Origin: Chitinophagaceae bacterium
GTDB lineage: Bacteria > Bacteroidota > Bacteroidia > Chitinophagales > UBA10324
Reading direction: 5' to 3'
Assembly: GCA_016704325.1 (NCBI GenBank)
Contig: JADJAG010000004.1
Location: 310,001 to 374,000 of the forward strand
Length of the DNA stretch: 64,000 nt
Under the pieces are notes generated by a model. It saw only the letters and a list, made by a program, of their open reading frames with translations. It ran no database searches and was not told where the DNA came from. Position numbers and translations under genes: made by a program. This document shows, one piece after another, positions 1-8,198 of the stretch (position 1 is its first letter; every line of letters starts with the position of its first letter).

Positions 1-648
1 ACCATAAGTAGATTCGCAGATGAGGTAGTCAACTTCTTCCATACTGATCGGATCTTTAAGTATTGGACGTTGAGGCCTTCCAATATCGCCGGTGAAACCA
101 ATCTTTAATTCATGCCGGTCTGAATGGATATGCAACAGGATACTGCCGCTGCCAATGATGTGCCCGTTGTCGCGGAAATATGCTGTTACACCTTTGTGCA
201 CCTCAAACACGGTTTCATAGTTTACCGCTACAAATAATTTAAGCGCCGCATCTACATCATCCTGTTTGTATAAAGGTTCTATCGGAGCCTGATTTCGTTT
301 AGCCCTTCTTTTATTAATATACTTAGCATCATTTTCCTGGATATGTGCACTGTCTCTGAGCATAATTCCGCACAGATCTTTAGTGGCAGCCGTACAGAAA
401 ATTTTTCCACGGAATCCTTCCTTCACCAGTTTCGGAATCCGGCCACTGTGATCGATGTGGGCATGTGATAAAATAAGGGCATCAATCTCTTTGGGTTCAA
501 ACTCAAATGATGCATTATATTCATCTATGTAATTTTCACCGCCCTGGAATAATCCACAATCGAGCAACAGCTTAAAGCCATCATCAAGTAACAACAGATG
601 GGAACTGCCGGTAACAACACGCGCGGCACCGCAGAATTTGATTTGCAT
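1..648 (-). CDS. MBL-fold beta-CASP RNA exonuclease-like protein (3' part cut off by window edge)
   Basis: Only the first 216 codons are inside the window; the gene runs off the left edge. The start is the ATG read leftward from 648. The N-terminus MQIKFCGAARVVTGSSH followed by a DCGLFQG stretch is typical of the metallo-beta-lactamase/beta-CASP group (COG1236, relatives of CPSF73). The metal-binding motif SHAHIDH lies at residues 61-67, a second metal-ligand region NGHIIGSGS at 161-169, and the TGDIGR aspartate motif at 186-191. The family comprises zinc-dependent RNases/exonucleases acting on RNA in the cytoplasm; that is family knowledge, and the beta-CASP half that would settle the subfamily is not visible. 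It is transcribed divergently from the small gene at 740. Confidence 0.8.
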   Translation of the reverse strand, partial: MQIKFCGAARVVTGSSHLLLLDDGFKLLLDCGLFQGGENYIDEYNASFEFEPKEIDALILSHAHIDHSGRIPKLVKEGFRGKIFCTAATKDLCGIMLRDSAHIQENDAKYINKRRAKRNQAPIEPLYKQDDVDAALKLFVAVNYETVFEVHKGVTAYFRDNGHIIGSGSILLHIHSDRHELKIGFTGDIGRPQRPILKDPISMEEVDYLICESTYG

Positions 649-701
649 GGTATGAAATAGTATGATTAGAAAGAGTGAAGTTGAATAATTAACCTCATTA
701 A

Positions 702-731
702 TTGAAGGGTACGGTGCAAAATGTATATTTG
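702..731 (+). promoter_or_regulatory. candidate Bacteroidetes sigma promoter (TTG-N19-TATATTTG)
   Basis: TTG at 702-704 is followed after 19 bases by TATATTTG at 724-731, matching the Bacteroidetes -33/-7 pattern TTTG-N19-TAnnTTTG except that the -33 box lacks one T. The last base of the -7 box lies only 8 bases before the ATG at 740, so a transcript from here would be nearly leaderless. It would drive the small gene and probably the TonB receptor. Confidence 0.4.
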
Positions 732-739
732 TAAGCAAT

Positions 740-1057
740 ATGAAGAAGGTGGCACGTCAAATAGTATCCTGGTTTCTACTGGCCACTTTTCTGTTTGCCG
801 CAGCACCACAGGAACTTATTCATCTGCTGGGTGACCATGAAGATACGGTTGATGTGTTTTATGCTGACCGGCAGGTCAGCGAAGCACACACACATTGTTG
901 CGCATTGCAGTTATCGTTGCCTCTTTTTATTGGCTCGGCAGAAGTCGATCTTCCCGCAACACTATTTGAGCTTGCTGTAATTCATAACAGGGTGCTATCA
1001 CTCTGTTTATTTTCTTCCCCGATCTGTTCCTCTGATCGCGGACCACCATTGGTTTGA
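740..1057 (+). CDS. small secreted Cys/His protein, HYC_CC_PP-like, upstream of TonB receptor
   Basis: A 105-residue protein with an N-terminal hydrophobic segment (about residues 8-22) that looks like a signal peptide. It carries a HTHCC motif at about residues 50-54, further cysteines near 89 and 96, and a terminal GPPLV. The order of His-Cys, Cys-x-Cys-like and Pro-Pro motifs recalls the Bacteroidetes family named HYC_CC_PP, which is often encoded just before TonB-dependent receptors; this assignment is from memory of the motif and is moderate. The receptor follows 89 bases downstream on the same strand, suggesting co-expression. The histidine/cysteine content suggests metal binding in the periplasm (inference). 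No enzymatic domain is seen. Confidence 0.6.
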   Translation: MKKVARQIVSWFLLATFLFAAAPQELIHLLGDHEDTVDVFYADRQVSEAHTHCCALQLSLPLFIGSAEVDLPATLFELAVIHNRVLSLCLFSSPICSSDRGPPLV

Positions 1058-1146
1058 TGAATTTGCGACATGGCGCCCTGTCATAAGAAGTAATTCCTTC
1101 GGTAACAACCTGCGGGGAAATTCATCATTCATTCAATTTACTTTAT

Positions 1147-3579
1147 ATGAAATCAATAATAAAACATGCCATCATAATTTATTTGCTATTAGTCATGCCA
1201 TTGTTCTTAATGGGTCAAAACACCATTTATGGAAATATCTCAGATGCCAGGGATGGCACACGTCTAATCGGTGCCACTATCTCGATTCCTGAAATTAAGT
1301 CCGGTACTATTTCAGATGAAGCGGGCAACTACCGCATAAATGCTATTCCGGCCGGTGATTTTTTAGTAGAAGTGCGTTACCTCGGCTATACCACCATCAC
1401 CAGGCGAATCAGCATCAGGGATGAGGTAGCGGCAGATTTTCAAATGTCTACTTCTGTGCTCGAGCAAAATGAAGTGATTGTAACCGGCGTATCAATGGCT
1501 ACAGAGATAAAGCGAACACCTATACCTATCTCCGTGCTATCGAAACAGGAATTACAGCAACATACTGCAACCAATATCATTGATGCCATTGCAAGGGAAC
1601 CTGGCATTTCACAAGTTACAACGGGCCCGGGTATTTCAAAACCGGAAATCCGTGGCTTAGGGTATAATAGGGTGGTGGTAATGAGTGATGGAATGCGACA
1701 GGAAGGCCAGCAATGGGGAGACGAACATGGAATTGAGATTGATGAATATGCAGTGAATAAGGTAGAGATATTGAAAGGTCCCGGGAGCATCATGTATGGA
1801 TCTGATGCCATGGCAGGGGTTATCAATATACTGTCGCCTGATCCGGTAGCAGAAGGAAATATAGAAGGGAGTATCATGGCAAATTATCAAAGCAATAATG
1901 GATTATTTGGTTACTCTGCTGCTATGGCCGGTAATCAAAAGGGATTGGTTTGGCTTGGAAGATTTAGCGGCAAACAGGCACATAGTTACCGCAACAAGTA
2001 TGATGGACCGGTATTTAACTCAGCATTTAAAGAATGGTCGGGTAGTGGATATATTGGTTTCAACAAGAAATGGGGTTATTCGCATTTGAATTTCAGCCTT
2101 TATCAATTTCAACCGGGTTTGGCAGAAGGGGAGCGAGACAGCACGGGCGCTTTTACGAAGCAGCAGGTAGTTGGTGACAGTAGCGTTGTTGATGTAGTTG
2201 CTTCAGCGGACGATCTTACTTCCTATAAGATATTTACACCTTTTCAATTGGTGAATCATTATAAGGTTTCACTTATGAATACTGTCTACATCAGCAGTTC
2301 CAAACTATATCTGAATGTTGGGTATGAAAACAATCAACGCCGCGAATATGATGATGTGCTTTCTCCGGATGCCTATGGCTTATTCTTTTTTCTGAATACG
2401 GTTCCATATGATGTACGCTGGACTTTTGCACAAACAAATAACTGGAATGTAACGCTTGGAGTTAACGGCATGTACCAGGGCAATCAGAATAAAGGCACTG
2501 AGTTTTTAATTCCGGATTACAACCTTTTTGATGCGGGAGCATTCGTGTTCGCGCAAAGAATAGTGAATAAAGTTACGTTAAGCGGCGGCATGAGGTATGA
2601 TCACCGCAATCTTAAAACGCAATCACTTTTTCTCAATATGGATGATCAGCAGGTGGGGGAAGCGGATTCAACCTCCTATACTAAGTTCGATGGAACGGAA
2701 GCTGTTTTCTCGGCAGTTGCCGGAAGTGCAGGAGTGAGTTATCAAATTTCAAAACCTGTGATTATTAAAGGAAACATTGCACGCGGCTTCCGGGCACCCA
2801 ATATTGCAGAGTTCAGTTCTAATGGACGCCATGAAGGAACATTTCGTTATGAGATCGGTAACCAGGAACTGAAAGCCGAAGCGAGCTGGCAGTTTGATCT
2901 GGGAGTCGGTTTTAATACGGAGCACATTACTGCAGAATTGAATCTATTCGATAACAACATCTCCAATTTTATTTTTCCGGAGAAACTACGTAGCACTCTT
3001 GGAGGAGACTCGATCATTGAGGATGAAGGGGATTTCGTGCCTGTTTACAAATACGTACAGGGCCATGCTAATTTGTTTGGTGGTGAAATAGTAGTAGATA
3101 TTCATCCGCATCCATTTGATTGGCTGCATTTTAAGAATTCATTTTCATTGGTACAGTCTGTTCAGCAAGATCAACCCGATTCAACAAAGTACCTTCCATT
3201 TACTCCGGCCCCTGAGTTTCAGTCAGAGTTGCGTGCAAACTTTATAGAGTTGAATAATACTTTCCGAAACATTTATGCAGAACTGGGTATGTCTGTAAAT
3301 TTCAGTCAGAACCATGTATACAGTGCCTTTGGTACCGAAACACCTACTCCCGGTTATGTCTTGCTGAATGCCGGAATCGGTACGGATGTATTTATAAGTG
3401 AATCAGTTTTACTTACCATCAGTCTCACATGCAATAACCTGGGTGATGTAGCTTATCAAAGCCATTTAAGCCGATTAAAATATGCACCTGAAAATGTGGC
3501 TACCGGCAGAATAGGTATTTATGACATGGGAAGAAATTTCAGTATTCGAATAAATATTCCAATCGGGATAAAAGGATGA
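1147..3579 (+). CDS. TonB-dependent outer membrane receptor (probable metal/siderophore uptake)
   Basis: 810 residues. A signal peptide (about 1-24, ending LMGQ) is followed by a carboxypeptidase-regulatory-like beta-sandwich domain (about 25-110, with GNISD...GATISIP and DEAGNYRINAIPAG), a plug domain (about 115-225, with REPGISQV, IRGLGYNRVVVMSDG, VEILKGPGSIMYGSDAMAGVI) and a C-terminal 22-strand barrel ending in an aromatic/Ile strand. The plug segment GQQWGDEHGIEID is His/Asp/Glu rich, as seen in zinc- and other metal-transport receptors (family knowledge; substrate inferred). There is no SusD partner, which argues against glycan import. It is probably co-transcribed with the small Cys/His protein upstream. 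Barrel motifs such as NIARGFRAPNIAEF and NPELKAE-like NQELKAEAS are present, so the gene looks complete. Confidence 0.9.
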   Translation: MKSIIKHAIIIYLLLVMPLFLMGQNTIYGNISDARDGTRLIGATISIPEIKSGTISDEAGNYRINAIPAGDFLVEVRYLGYTTITRRISIRDEVAADFQMSTSVLEQNEVIVTGVSMATEIKRTPIPISVLSKQELQQHTATNIIDAIAREPGISQVTTGPGISKPEIRGLGYNRVVVMSDGMRQEGQQWGDEHGIEIDEYAVNKVEILKGPGSIMYGSDAMAGVINILSPDPVAEGNIEGSIMANYQSNNGLFGYSAAMAGNQKGLVWLGRFSGKQAHSYRNKYDGPVFNSAFKEWSGSGYIGFNKKWGYSHLNFSLYQFQPGLAEGERDSTGAFTKQQVVGDSSVVDVVASADDLTSYKIFTPFQLVNHYKVSLMNTVYISSSKLYLNVGYENNQRREYDDVLSPDAYGLFFFLNTVPYDVRWTFAQTNNWNVTLGVNGMYQGNQNKGTEFLIPDYNLFDAGAFVFAQRIVNKVTLSGGMRYDHRNLKTQSLFLNMDDQQVGEADSTSYTKFDGTEAVFSAVAGSAGVSYQISKPVIIKGNIARGFRAPNIAEFSSNGRHEGTFRYEIGNQELKAEASWQFDLGVGFNTEHITAELNLFDNNISNFIFPEKLRSTLGGDSIIEDEGDFVPVYKYVQGHANLFGGEIVVDIHPHPFDWLHFKNSFSLVQSVQQDQPDSTKYLPFTPAPEFQSELRANFIELNNTFRNIYAELGMSVNFSQNHVYSAFGTETPTPGYVLLNAGIGTDVFISESVLLTISLTCNNLGDVAYQSHLSRLKYAPENVATGRIGIYDMGRNFSIRINIPIGIKG

Positions 3580-3668
3580 GGTTTCACAAATGGTATGGGT
3601 GTACGACAATTTGGTTGTTAAAAATTGTGTGTTCAATATTGATTTTTGTCATTTTAAGTTGAAACGAC

Positions 3669-3768
3669 GAAGCAATCCCCACCACGAAGCGTCATTGTAA
3701 GGAGGAACGACGAAGCAATCCCCATGGACTACTAAACTATTAATTGGTTCTAATCAGGGGATTGCTTC
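3669..3768. repeat. REP-like GAAGCAATCCCC palindromic repeat
   Basis: GAAGCAATCCCC occurs directly at 3669-3680 and 3712-3723 and inverted at 3757-3768, with the surrounding GGAGGAACGACGAAGCAATCC text that is widely dispersed in Bacteroidetes and other genomes. It can fold as a long hairpin. It lies inside the MITE-like element. Confidence 0.6.
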
Positions 3769-3870
3769 ATCCCGCCATTGGGACTTTGATAATTCAAACA
3801 TTGTATTGGCGGGATTCGCAATGACGGTTAATCAAAGCGTCGTTGCATGGTGAAATAACGAAATCCCAAC

Positions 3871-3946
3871 GCAAAGAAGCCAAGTCGCCAAAAAAATAAA
3901 ATCACTGATGATCCTCCACCTCTTCTTAGCGACTTGGCGTCTTTGC
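3871..3946. repeat. 18-bp inverted repeat, 17/18 arms
   Basis: GCAAAGAAGCCAAGTCGC at 3871-3888 is the reverse complement, with one mismatch, of GCGACTTGGCGTCTTTGC at 3929-3946, with a 40-base loop. The word resembles another common dispersed intergenic repeat. It lies inside the same MITE-like element. The 319 bases after the element (4007-4325) hold no gene or other signal I can support beyond the leader of the CorA gene. Confidence 0.55.
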
Positions 3947-4325
3947 GCTAAATAAAATCCTTCGAGGATGGTATCATTAACACCAATTTAGGTTTGTCTT
4001 ACACCCAAAGGTATAGAATCGGAATGTTTATGCTTTGCGGGAGCTACCTGGTTTGATTACAGGATCGCTTCCAAAATGAAATTTGATATTTGGGCATTGA
4101 ATATTGGATGTTGATTTCAGCGCTTGAAATATGCGGTAATGCAACTCCCCAAAGGAAGTATTAATTATGAAAGACCCGAAGAACTACAGTGTAACTGATT
4201 CAAGCACTTGTTGCTCCGGTATTTTATTACAGGAACATAAACAGGGCTTTGTTTTAAAAATGAAAGCGAAACCCATCTTGCAAAGAATAATTTAAGTCGT
4301 AATTTACTCTCGCAATATTGAAGAG

Positions 4326-5276
4326 ATGATCAATATCTATTACAGGCAGCATGATAAGATTGTTCGGGAGTCAGACCTGCGGACGCTTCCGCAGATTGAT
4401 CCGCTGAATGTTGTGTGGGTTGACCTGAACAGGCTGGATGAACTGGAGACAAGGTATATCAGCAATAAATTCGGGATCAACCTGAGTGAGAAGCAGGAAC
4501 AGGAAGAGATTGAAAGCAGTTCACGCTATCATGAGACCAACAAAATCATCGTTGCCAACTCCAACTTTTTATTCCAGCAGGGAGATACCTATATCAGCGA
4601 TCCGGCCTCTTTTATCCTTAAGAATAATTACCTAATTACACACCGGACCAATGAATTCCGGTCCTTCACAGAAATTTCCAAACGGGTAATTTCTGCTCCT
4701 AAATCTTTTCCTTCAGGCTATCATGTGATGCTATCGATTTTTGAAAACAGGATTGATTTTGATGCGGACTTATTGGAAAATATTGCCCGTGAAATTTCCC
4801 GGATTGGAAAATTTATGGGTGCAGAACAGAAAGCGGACAAAGAAATATTGATCCGTGCCACGCAATTGCAGGAGATGACCATGTTGTTGCGCCAGAACAT
4901 GATTGATAAGCAGCGCATGATCTCTGCGATGTTGCGCAGCGATCATTTCCCAAAAGACTGTTACGATCGTTTGCGTATGATGATCAAAGATGTAAACTCG
5001 CTGATGGATCATACTACCTTCAGCTTCGACCGCCTGGAGTACCTGCAGGATACCTTCCTTGGTCTGATCAATATCGAGCAGAATAAGATTATTAAACTGT
5101 TTACGGTTGCCTCCGTTGTATTTCTTCCACCTACGCTGGTGGCATCTATCTATGGCATGAACTTCGACGTATTGCCGGAATTGCACTGGAAGTATGGTTA
5201 TCTTTTTGCATTGGCTTTGATGCTGCTCTCTTCACTCACCACCTTATGGATTTTCAGAAGAAACAGGTGGTTGTAA
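4326..5276 (+). CDS. corA: CorA-family magnesium/divalent metal transporter
   Basis: 316 residues, the normal length for CorA. The long cytoplasmic N-terminal part (1-255) precedes two C-terminal transmembrane helices (about 258-278 and 292-312). The selectivity motif YGMN is at residues 276-279, immediately after TM1, and the basic C-terminal end RRNRWL follows TM2. CorA proteins form inner-membrane pentamers that let Mg2+ (or Co2+/Ni2+) into the cytoplasm. The gene stands alone, with the convergent acetyltransferase ending 8 bases away. The start ATG is the first in the frame and gives the usual N-terminus. Confidence 0.93.
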   Translation: MINIYYRQHDKIVRESDLRTLPQIDPLNVVWVDLNRLDELETRYISNKFGINLSEKQEQEEIESSSRYHETNKIIVANSNFLFQQGDTYISDPASFILKNNYLITHRTNEFRSFTEISKRVISAPKSFPSGYHVMLSIFENRIDFDADLLENIAREISRIGKFMGAEQKADKEILIRATQLQEMTMLLRQNMIDKQRMISAMLRSDHFPKDCYDRLRMMIKDVNSLMDHTTFSFDRLEYLQDTFLGLINIEQNKIIKLFTVASVVFLPPTLVASIYGMNFDVLPELHWKYGYLFALALMLLSSLTTLWIFRRNRWL

Positions 5277-5284
5277 AACTAAGT

Positions 5285-5752
5285 TTACCGGTCATGCCTG
5301 ATCATGCGAAAAGTCTGTATTTCATATCCCTTTGACTTCCAGAATTCGATACCTTCAGTATTTGCTATTGATACCTGCAGTTCCGAACAGCTTACTCCTT
5401 CCGAGACAAACCAGGCATGCGCTGCATCAGCCAGTTCATTTCCGATATTTTTTCCCCGGTGCAATTTGGTTACAATCGTTTCTGCTATATACCCGCTTTT
5501 TTGATGGAGAAACATTTCAGGCCGCACGTCTATCCGCGCTAAGAGCATCGCTACAATGGCGTTATCCGCTTCCATCACATAAATCCGTGATAGCTTTTTA
5601 CCAAGTTTTTCAAGGATGAATGCTTCAATAGCAGCCCTTTTGTTTTTGTTGATCAGGAATTGTGTGCTGAAAGCAACATGGTAGTCCATGAGTTCGATCC
5701 ATAAATCAACTAATGACTCCACATCGTTTTCAGTGGCCTGGCGTATTTGCAT
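5285..5752 (-). CDS. GNAT-family N-acetyltransferase
   Basis: 155 residues. The N-terminus MQIRQATENDVESLVDLWIELMDYH is a standard GNAT opening, and the segment ETIVTKLHRGKNIGNELADAAHAW (about 90-113) carries the acetyl-CoA-binding pattern R-G-x-x-I-G (motif A). The C-terminal EFWKSKGYEIQTFRM (about 130-150) is the conserved beta6-beta7 region. The substrate (small molecule, ribosomal protein, antibiotic) cannot be read from the sequence. It is single-gene and convergent with corA; its leader lies downstream of the sat terminator. Confidence 0.85.
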   Translation of the reverse strand: MQIRQATENDVESLVDLWIELMDYHVAFSTQFLINKNKRAAIEAFILEKLGKKLSRIYVMEADNAIVAMLLARIDVRPEMFLHQKSGYIAETIVTKLHRGKNIGNELADAAHAWFVSEGVSCSELQVSIANTEGIEFWKSKGYEIQTFRMIRHDR

Positions 5753-5827
5753 AACTCATGTTTGCGTTAATTCATGAAAATTACGATTTGTTGTTATTTT
5801 CACTATTGACCTGCAGTACTGGTGGAG

Positions 5828-5858
5828 AAAAAAAAGTCCCGCAGTTTGCGGGACTTTT
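5828..5858 (-). terminator. Rho-independent terminator of cysC-sat
   Basis: Perfect 12-bp stem AAAAGTCCCGCA (5832-5843) / TGCGGGACTTTT (5847-5858) with a 3-base loop. On the minus strand it is followed by a run of eight T residues (5835 down to 5828). It lies 30 bases after the sat stop codon. Confidence 0.9.
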
Positions 5859-5887
5859 AAAAATGGAGTTGATTTAAAATGGACTCG

Positions 5888-7054
5888 TTAAGCTGTAACT
5901 GATGCCTTAGCGGTAGCCCATTCAATCAGGATATCAGCAACTTCTGCACGGGAAAATTCTGCAGGTGGTCTTTCTCCGTTTGACAACATCTCGCGCACCT
6001 TGGTTCCGCTTAAAGAAACCTGGGTAGCGTTCTTGGGCGCTGTTTTGCTGGAAGCCATGCCTTCAGTTTCTTTACAGAAGAACGTGTTTTCAAATTTCAA
6101 AATCGTCATGCCGGTACGGTCTGCAACACTGTCCATCATCTCCTGTGCTTCGTAAGTACCATAGTAAGTGCCAACACCTGCATGGTCGCGACCTACAATC
6201 ATATGCGTACAACCATAATTCTTGCGGATCATGGTGTGGTTGATTGCTTCACGGGGTCCTGCATAGCGCATGGCCGTTGGTAATGCACTTACCATCGTAT
6301 TGTCAGGATTGAAATAACCGTTTATGAGTGCTTCATAGCAACGCATGCGTATAGGTGCCGGTATATCATCAGGTTTTGTTTCACCTACGATAGGATGAAT
6401 CAATGCACCATCTACGATCTCCTGTGCACATTTAATCAGGTATTCATGTGCACGGTGAATAGGGTTTCTTGTTTGGAAAGCAACGATGGTTTTCCAGTTG
6501 CGTTTCGCGAATTCTGCGCGGGTTTCAGAAGGATCCATGAAGTATTTGTCATCGATCTGATCGTGACGGGTAGGCCTGTTGATCATTTCCAGCGGACCGG
6601 AAATAAATTTACTGCCACCACTTAAAACGGCCTTAACACCAGGATGTTTGTCTTCCGTGGTCTTAAAACATTTTTGCGTGAGATTCATCAGGTCCAGCTC
6701 AAATTTTTCTTCCACCTTCATCACGGCAAGTACATTGCCTGAACTCTTCTCAATGAGTGCGATCTCTGCGCCAATAGTAATATGGTCATGCTGATCACCG
6801 GAAGGCAACAGGATGGGGATACCCCATAGTAAGCCATTGCTTAATGTCATTTTTTCGATAGTTCCTTCAGCATCTGCTTTATTCATAAAGCCTGTAAGCG
6901 GACTGAAAGCGCCGTTGGCAATCATTTCAATATCTGCTGCATAACGGTCTTCAATGACCAGTTGAAAAAGCGATTTTGCTTTGTTCTCTAATTCTGTTTT
7001 GCGTGCACCTGTTGCAATTCTGTTTACAAGCACGCCGCCATGAGGTTGGTTCAT
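5888..7054 (-). CDS. sat: sulfate adenylyltransferase (ATP sulfurylase), homomeric type
   Basis: 388 residues, the length of bacterial homo-oligomeric Sat rather than CysN/CysD. It makes adenosine 5'-phosphosulfate (APS) and pyrophosphate from ATP and sulfate in the cytoplasm. The active-site motif FQTRNPIHRAHEYL (QxRNPxHxxH) is near residue 195 and GRDHAGVG near 270; a PUA-like N-terminal domain contains SPLTGFM. The C-terminal KVREML segment is typical. No C-terminal APS-kinase domain is fused; that activity is the separate gene just upstream (38-base gap), so the two form an operon making PAPS. A strong terminator follows. Whether PAPS feeds assimilation or sulfation cannot be told here. 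Confidence 0.95.
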   Translation of the reverse strand: MNQPHGGVLVNRIATGARKTELENKAKSLFQLVIEDRYAADIEMIANGAFSPLTGFMNKADAEGTIEKMTLSNGLLWGIPILLPSGDQHDHITIGAEIALIEKSSGNVLAVMKVEEKFELDLMNLTQKCFKTTEDKHPGVKAVLSGGSKFISGPLEMINRPTRHDQIDDKYFMDPSETRAEFAKRNWKTIVAFQTRNPIHRAHEYLIKCAQEIVDGALIHPIVGETKPDDIPAPIRMRCYEALINGYFNPDNTMVSALPTAMRYAGPREAINHTMIRKNYGCTHMIVGRDHAGVGTYYGTYEAQEMMDSVADRTGMTILKFENTFFCKETEGMASSKTAPKNATQVSLSGTKVREMLSNGERPPAEFSRAEVADILIEWATAKASVTA

Positions 7055-7091
7055 TCTCTTAATTGGATTTTAATGGTTAGTTAAGTACGCT

Positions 7092-7700
7092 TTATTCTGC
7101 AGGGATATAATTTTTTTCCTTCAGCCATGCAATTACCTCATCTGCACAATCATCTACGGTTCTACCTGCAGAAAGGATCTCTATTTCAGGTTTTTCAGGA
7201 GCTTCATAAGGAGAGTCAATACCCGTGAAAAATTTGATTTCTCCGGCGCGTGCTTTCTTATACAATCCTTTTGGATCGCGTTGTTCACAAACGTCTAAAG
7301 GGGTATTAACAAAAACTTCAATAAACTCTCCCTCTTGCATAATGCTGCGGGCCATTTCACGGTCGCTGCGGAAAGGAGAGATAAAGGCAGTACCCACGAT
7401 TACTCCTGCATCTACAAATAACTTTGATACTTCGCCGATTCGACGGATATTTTCTTTACGGTCGTCATCGCTGAAGGTAAGGCCTTTATTTAAGCCCATC
7501 CTCACATTGTCACCATCAAGGATATAGGTATGAAATCCCATATCAAACATTTTTTCTTCGACCTTATTGGCGATGGTAGACTTACCGGAACCTGAAAGGC
7601 CCGTGTACCATAATATACATGACTTGTGACCTTTTAGTGCCTGGCGATTTTCTTTTGTAATGGTGTGGCCGTGGGGGATAATGTACTTTACTTCTGCCAT
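7092..7700 (-). CDS. cysC: adenylyl-sulfate kinase (APS kinase)
   Basis: 202 residues, standard APS kinase length. It phosphorylates APS to PAPS with ATP. The P-loop GLSGSGKS is at residues 34-41, the substrate motif DGDNVRMGLN near 61-70, FSDDDRKENIRRIGEV near 76-91, and the conserved FISPFRSDRE near 106-115. KKARAGEIKFFTGIDSPYE near 149-167 is the lid region. It is the first gene of the cysC-sat pair and is divergent from the SLC13-type permease, so the three genes probably form a sulfate uptake and activation unit. Confidence 0.95.
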   Translation of the reverse strand: MAEVKYIIPHGHTITKENRQALKGHKSCILWYTGLSGSGKSTIANKVEEKMFDMGFHTYILDGDNVRMGLNKGLTFSDDDRKENIRRIGEVSKLFVDAGVIVGTAFISPFRSDREMARSIMQEGEFIEVFVNTPLDVCEQRDPKGLYKKARAGEIKFFTGIDSPYEAPEKPEIEILSAGRTVDDCADEVIAWLKEKNYIPAE

Positions 7701-7742
7701 GGAAATGAGTGGATTTAATGAAGGTTAAAAAATTTGAAGGCG

Positions 7743-7750
7743 CAAAGATA
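7743..7750 (-). promoter_or_regulatory. candidate -7 box for cysC-sat
   Basis: TATCTTTG on the minus strand fits the Bacteroidetes TAnnTTTG element and lies about 43 bases before the cysC start. A TTTTG lies upstream, but at a spacing of 24 bases, longer than the usual 19-21, so the -33 box is uncertain. The rest of the 7701-8198 gap holds no gene; it is AT-rich and contains the inverted repeat listed next. Confidence 0.35.
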
Positions 7751-8112
7751 GTAAAACGGCATTGAATACGGTATCAAAACTTATAAGTTTCATGTTATCA
7801 ATGGGTTTTATTTGATTTAGTCAGCGCACGTTACCAAACAGGCAGTTTCTGAGCATTTCCGATGACCCCTTTCCTGTTTACCATTGAAAGTTGATTCCAG
7901 CAAAGTATTTCAGTTCAATGACTTGCTTGATATTGCATTTAAGTCGACAATAGTCGTGAATATTCTATTAAGTTGGTCGATTTTAAGGAATTTATTTTCC
8001 CTGTGGACGTAAATACATTTTACTGTTGTAAGAAGTTCATATAGAGTACTTTATCTCTGTATTCTGTTTGATATTTAGCAACAAGTACAATTTCCTTTTT
8101 AGAAAAAAATGA

Positions 8113-8154
8113 ATATTCTACTAATTCTATAGTACTACTAATACTGTAGAATAT
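8113..8154 (+). promoter_or_regulatory. inverted repeat upstream of the SLC13 permease gene
   Basis: ATATTCTAC (8113-8121) and GTAGAATAT (8146-8154) are perfect 9-bp arms separated by 24 bases, ending 44 bases before the permease start. It could be a regulator-binding site or a 5'-UTR hairpin; no known riboswitch pattern is recognised. Confidence 0.4.
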
Positions 8155-8198
8155 ATAGATTAGCGCCCAGTTTAAAGGTCATTAACACGTTACTGCTT

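Larger units (their letters stand above)
3597..4006. mobile_element. MITE-like element, copy A (410 bp, mosaic interior)
   Basis: The left end GGGTGTACGACA (3597-3608) and right end TGTCTTACACCC (3995-4006) form a terminal inverted repeat with one mismatch in 12. The flanks are AATGGTAT (3589-3596) and AAAGGTAT (4007-4014), a 7/8 match consistent with an old 8-bp target duplication. The same terminus occurs in the elements at 47721 and 59768. There is no coding capacity. The interior contains two GAAGCAATCCCC repeats (3669-3680, 3712-3723) pairing with GGGGATTGCTTC (3757-3768), and a second long inverted repeat (3871-3888 with 3929-3946), so it looks like a shell that has taken in other repeats. 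Confidence 0.6.

Noticed and set aside
1440..1877. 145-codon open frame opposite the TonB receptor plug
   Set aside because: Shadow of the receptor frame.
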